NCBI RefSeq assembly: GCF_029407905.1
Contig: NW_026577882.1
Location: 1,426,001-1,490,000, forward strand
Direction: 5' to 3'
DNA length: 64,000 nucleotides
From: Bubalus kerabau
Taxonomy: Eukaryota > Chordata > Mammalia > Artiodactyla > Bovidae
Both the position numbers and the translations under genes were made by a program. Position 1 is the first letter of the stretch. Every line of letters starts with the position of its first letter. Below are positions 61,229-64,000 of the stretch, in pieces. The notes below the pieces were generated by a model. It was not told the origin of the DNA, searched no databases, and saw only the letters and a program-made list of their open reading frames with translations.

Positions 61229-63064
61229 TTAGGCTTCCTCTTGTTGGCCTTGAAATCCAATCTTCCATTCGGGTTGCGAGGGGGAGCTGGGGATTGCGTT
61301 AGAGTCACTGCAGGGCAAAAGAGACCTAATCTAGGCTTGTGTCCAGGATCTAACGTTGCTCTCCAGGGGCGACAGGGATCTCGGGTTTGCATTCCAGACT
61401 CATCCAGGGAGTCAGTTCTCACCTCGAGGGTAAGCAAAGAATTCCGCTCTCGTCTCGAGTCGCGATGGGTATCTCTTGGAGCCCAATGTGTGTACTAAAG
61501 GGAGTCAAGCCTCCTGTGGAGTTTGGAGAGAGGACTCGGGATTGGACTCCAGGCCATGCAGGAAAAGAAGGCCCTCATCTTGAGATGACGGTGGCGTCTC
61601 GTGGGTTTTCTCGAGCTGCGGCGCCAGTGTGGGGTGTCTCATGAAGTACCACAGGGATTTCAGGGAGCCTCTTGTGTGGCGTCAGGAAAATCCAGTATTC
61701 CATTCGAGTTGCAAGTTAGAACTGGGGATTGCTCTCCAGTCACTGCAGGGCAAAATAGACCTCATCTACGCTTGTGTCCAGGACCTAGTGTTCCACTACT
61801 GGGCCGACAGGGATCTCAGGGTTGCATTCTCGACTCACCCGGAGAGTCAGGCCTCGTCTTGAGGGGAAAAAAAGGACTCCGCTCTCCTGTCGAGTCGCGA
61901 CGGGTATCTCTTGGAGCCCACTGCGTGGCGTAAAGGGAGTGAAGCCTCCTATGGAGTTTGGACAGATGACTCGGGATTGTTTTCCTGGCCATGCAGGAAA
62001 AAAGGCCCTCATCTCGCGATGACGGGGGCGTCTCGTGGGTTTTCTCCAGCTGCGGCGCCAGTATCAGATTTCTCACGAGGTATGACGGGGAGCTCAGAGA
62101 GCCTCTCGTGTGGTGCTAGGGACGTCAGGTCTCCGTGCGTGTGGTGAAGGGGAGTGCGTGATTTCTCTCGAGTCATAGTAGGCGAATCGGGCCTCAAGAC
62201 GCATTGAAGAAGGACTCTCGAGGTCTTTCTCGGGTTGCGGCAGGGAACCCTGGGTTCCCTCGACTTGTGTCGGTGACCTCAGGTAACTTCTCAGGGTGCC
62301 TCTGAGAATTCAGGGACACTGTGGATTTGGGAGGGGCCTTTCGTTACTCAACTGGGTTTGGTGCAATCGAAGAGGGCCTCATCTCGAATGGAGGCAGGAA
62401 CCTCAGGGGTCCTCTCCATTTCTGACTCGGGTCGCAGAGTACCTGCCGAGTACAGACAAGAGAGTCACGCCTCGTCTTCCGTGGAGGAATGGATCTCCGC
62501 TTGCCTTTCGAGTTGTTCACGGAGTGACAGGCCACTTGTTGAGCTGTGTGTGGAACCTGCGGGTTTTTCCGGATGATGCACAGGGGTGTCAGTGCCCCTT
62601 CGTGTTGTGCCTTCATACACAGGGTTGCCTTCAAAGAGGTGTCCGGGCATCGGGTTCTTTTCAAGAGCGTACCAGAAAATTGGGGTCATTCAGCATGTGG
62701 TACCACCCACGAGGCTACGTCTCGAATTTCCTCGGGAGACCAGCCTTATCCTGAGGTTCGCCGGGAAGGTAGGGAACCCTTGCAGACAAAGCAGGGGAAT
62801 CGACACACCGGTCGCGATCAGAAGGGGAGAAGGGGCTCAGATGAAGTGGTGCCGGGAACCTCGGTGGTCCCCTCGAGTGAAACCGGTATGTCACGGCACT
62901 TTTGAGGTCGCATCAAGGGTGCCAAGTACAGTTTCGCACTTCAAGACGGAACGTGGGAATTCTCTGGAGATGCTCTAGCGGGCAAGGGCCTCATATTGCG
63001 ATGACGAGGGAAACACGTGGTTTTTCTCGAGTTGCGGCGGGATTCTCGAGTTACGACGGGGAAT
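61229..63064 (+). repeat. Chimeric 1.84-kb satellite monomer with a 435-bp internal duplication
   Basis: The segment from TCCAATCTTCCATTCG (61256) begins again at TCCAGTATTCCATTCG (61691). The extra length is about 432-435 bp, close to 14 x 31. The second copy is not a copy of the first: it carries AGTTAGAACTGGGGATTGC, CTACTGGGCCGACAGG and TTCTCGACTCACC, which match the monomer at 58450-58580. The junction falls at CAGGAAAATCC, where the two monomer positions share a CAGGGAAGTC string. Confidence 0.85.
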
Positions 63065-64000
63065 TCAGGCTTCCTCTTGTGTTGGCCCAGGAAGTCCAAT
63101 CTTCCATTCAACTTGTCAGAGAGAGCTGTGGGTTGCTCTCGAGTCACTTCAGGGCAAAGAGTCCTCATCTAGGCTTGGGTCCAGGACGTAGTGTTCCTCT
63201 CCAGGGGCAACAGGGATATCGGGGTCGCATTCCAGTCTCACCCGGTGGGTCACGCCTCGTCTCGAGTGGAAGCAAAGGACTCCACTATCCTCTCGAGTCG
63301 CGACGTGTAACTCTTGGAGCCCAATGAGTGGCCTAAAGGGAGTCAAGCGTCCTGTGTAGCTTGGACAGAAGGTTCACGCTTGATCTGCATACCATTCAGT
63401 AAAAGATGGCCCTCCTCTCGTGATGACGGGAGCGTCTCATGGGTTTTCTCCAGCTGCGGCGCCAGTGTGGGGTTTCTCACGAGATATGATGGGGAGCTCA
63501 GGGAGCCTCTCGTGCGGCGCCAGAGAAGTCAGGCCTCCATGCGTGTGGCCAGGCAGATCGCGTCATTGCTCTGGAGTCATGGGAGGGACTAGGGCCTCAA
63601 GACGCATTTAAGGACTCTCGAGGTCTTTCTTGGGTTGGGGCGGGAAACACTCGTTTCCCTCGACCTCTACCGGGGACCTTAGGGAACTTCCCAGGTGCCT
63701 CTGAGAGGTGAGGGATACTGAGGAGTTAGAGGGGCCTCTCGGGACTCCACTAGGTTTGACGAAATGAAAGAGGGCCTCATCTCGATTGGAGGCAGGAACC
63801 TCAGTCTTCCTCTCCATTGCTGACTCCGACCGCAGGGTCCCTGCAGAGTTGGGACAGGAGAGTCAGGCCTCGTCTTGTCTGAGTAATGGAACTCTGCTTG
63901 CCTCTCGAGTCGTTCAGTGGGTCTCAGGCCCCTTGTCGAGCTGTGTGTGGAACCTGCGGGTGTTTCCAGAAGATGCACGGGGGTGTCATTGCCCCTTCAT
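62073..64000 (+). repeat. Segmental copy of 1-1928
   Basis: Offset 62072 bp. TATGACGGGGAGCTCAGAGAGCC is at 9 and 62081, and the anchors are 993 and 63065. Differences are few (for example 150-170 and a 3-bp deletion near 63610). It includes monomer features that the block-A copy at 31570 lacks upstream, such as TTCGTTACTCAACTGGG, so it is closer to the left end of the window than to the middle copy. Confidence 0.9.

Larger units (their letters stand above)
55300..62072 (+). repeat. Bovine satellite I-like array, diverged right segment
   Basis: Anchors are at 55585, 56989, 58407, 59827 and 61229. Two periods are long (1418 and 1420) because of a shared ~16-bp insertion. The last monomer is a 1.84-kb chimera. 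The change from the GC-rich run is gradual over one monomer (CCACGCAGG gives way to AAAGCAGG). It contains no genes. Confidence 0.92.

Noticed and set aside
1..64000. CRISPR-like array because of regularly spaced repeats.
   Set aside because: The repeats are 1.4-kb satellite monomers with 31-bp degenerate substructure, not identical short repeats with unique spacers, and the genome is mammalian.
1..64000. CENP-B boxes in the satellite (TTCG-N4-A-N2-CGGG).
   Set aside because: Candidate TTCG sites that I checked (for example TTCGAGTTGCGAGGG, TTCGAAGAGGTGTCCGG and TTCGCACTTCAAGACGG) all miss the central A or the CGGG. A full pattern scan would be needed to exclude rare matches.

Overview
This is non-coding pericentromeric DNA from a bovine genome (Bos taurus or a close Bovini relative). 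Almost all of it is a tandem array of a CpG-rich ~1.4-kb monomer that I recognise as bovine satellite I (the 1.715 g/cm3 family). Its GAATTC / CTCGAG landmarks recur every 1392-1420 bp from one end to the other. Two retroelements interrupt the array: a betaretrovirus-like endogenous retrovirus (ERV) and a near full-length bovine-type LINE-1. No intact host protein-coding gene, rRNA or tRNA gene is visible. The many open frames in the satellite come from its composition and repetition. || Layout: 1-7432 satellite (monomer anchors 993, 2391, 3912, 5314, 6719); 7433-14316 ERV on the + strand with two LTRs and a 6-bp target duplication; 14317-16728 satellite; 16729-24895 LINE-1 on the - strand; 24896-31570 older, more diverged satellite; 31570-38015 a second copy of the block at 940-7385; 36377-45099 a 5604-bp four-monomer unit followed by a nearly identical partial second copy; 45100-55300 a very homogeneous GC-rich run with a 1405-bp period; 55300-62072 diverged monomers, including one chimeric 1.84-kb monomer; 62073-64000 a copy of 1-1928. 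|| The most unusual object is inside the ERV. It keeps LTRs, a primer-binding-like site, a gag start, dUTPase/protease pieces, an integrase tail and an env transmembrane segment, but has lost most of pol and the env surface region. Where the surface region should be, 11880-12240 holds a GC-rich segment that looks like the 5' UTR and signal-peptide start of the host gene TIMP2. This would be a host gene fragment carried by a retrovirus. The fragment and the viral genes are all broken. || The array itself records its own evolution: a 31-bp sub-repeat grid, a 121-bp internal duplication inherited by a copied block, a gene-conversion-like tract, unequal crossover at a short shared motif, and nested segmental copies with separations of 11, 22 and 4 monomers. 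Identities and divergences given here are hand counts or eye estimates.
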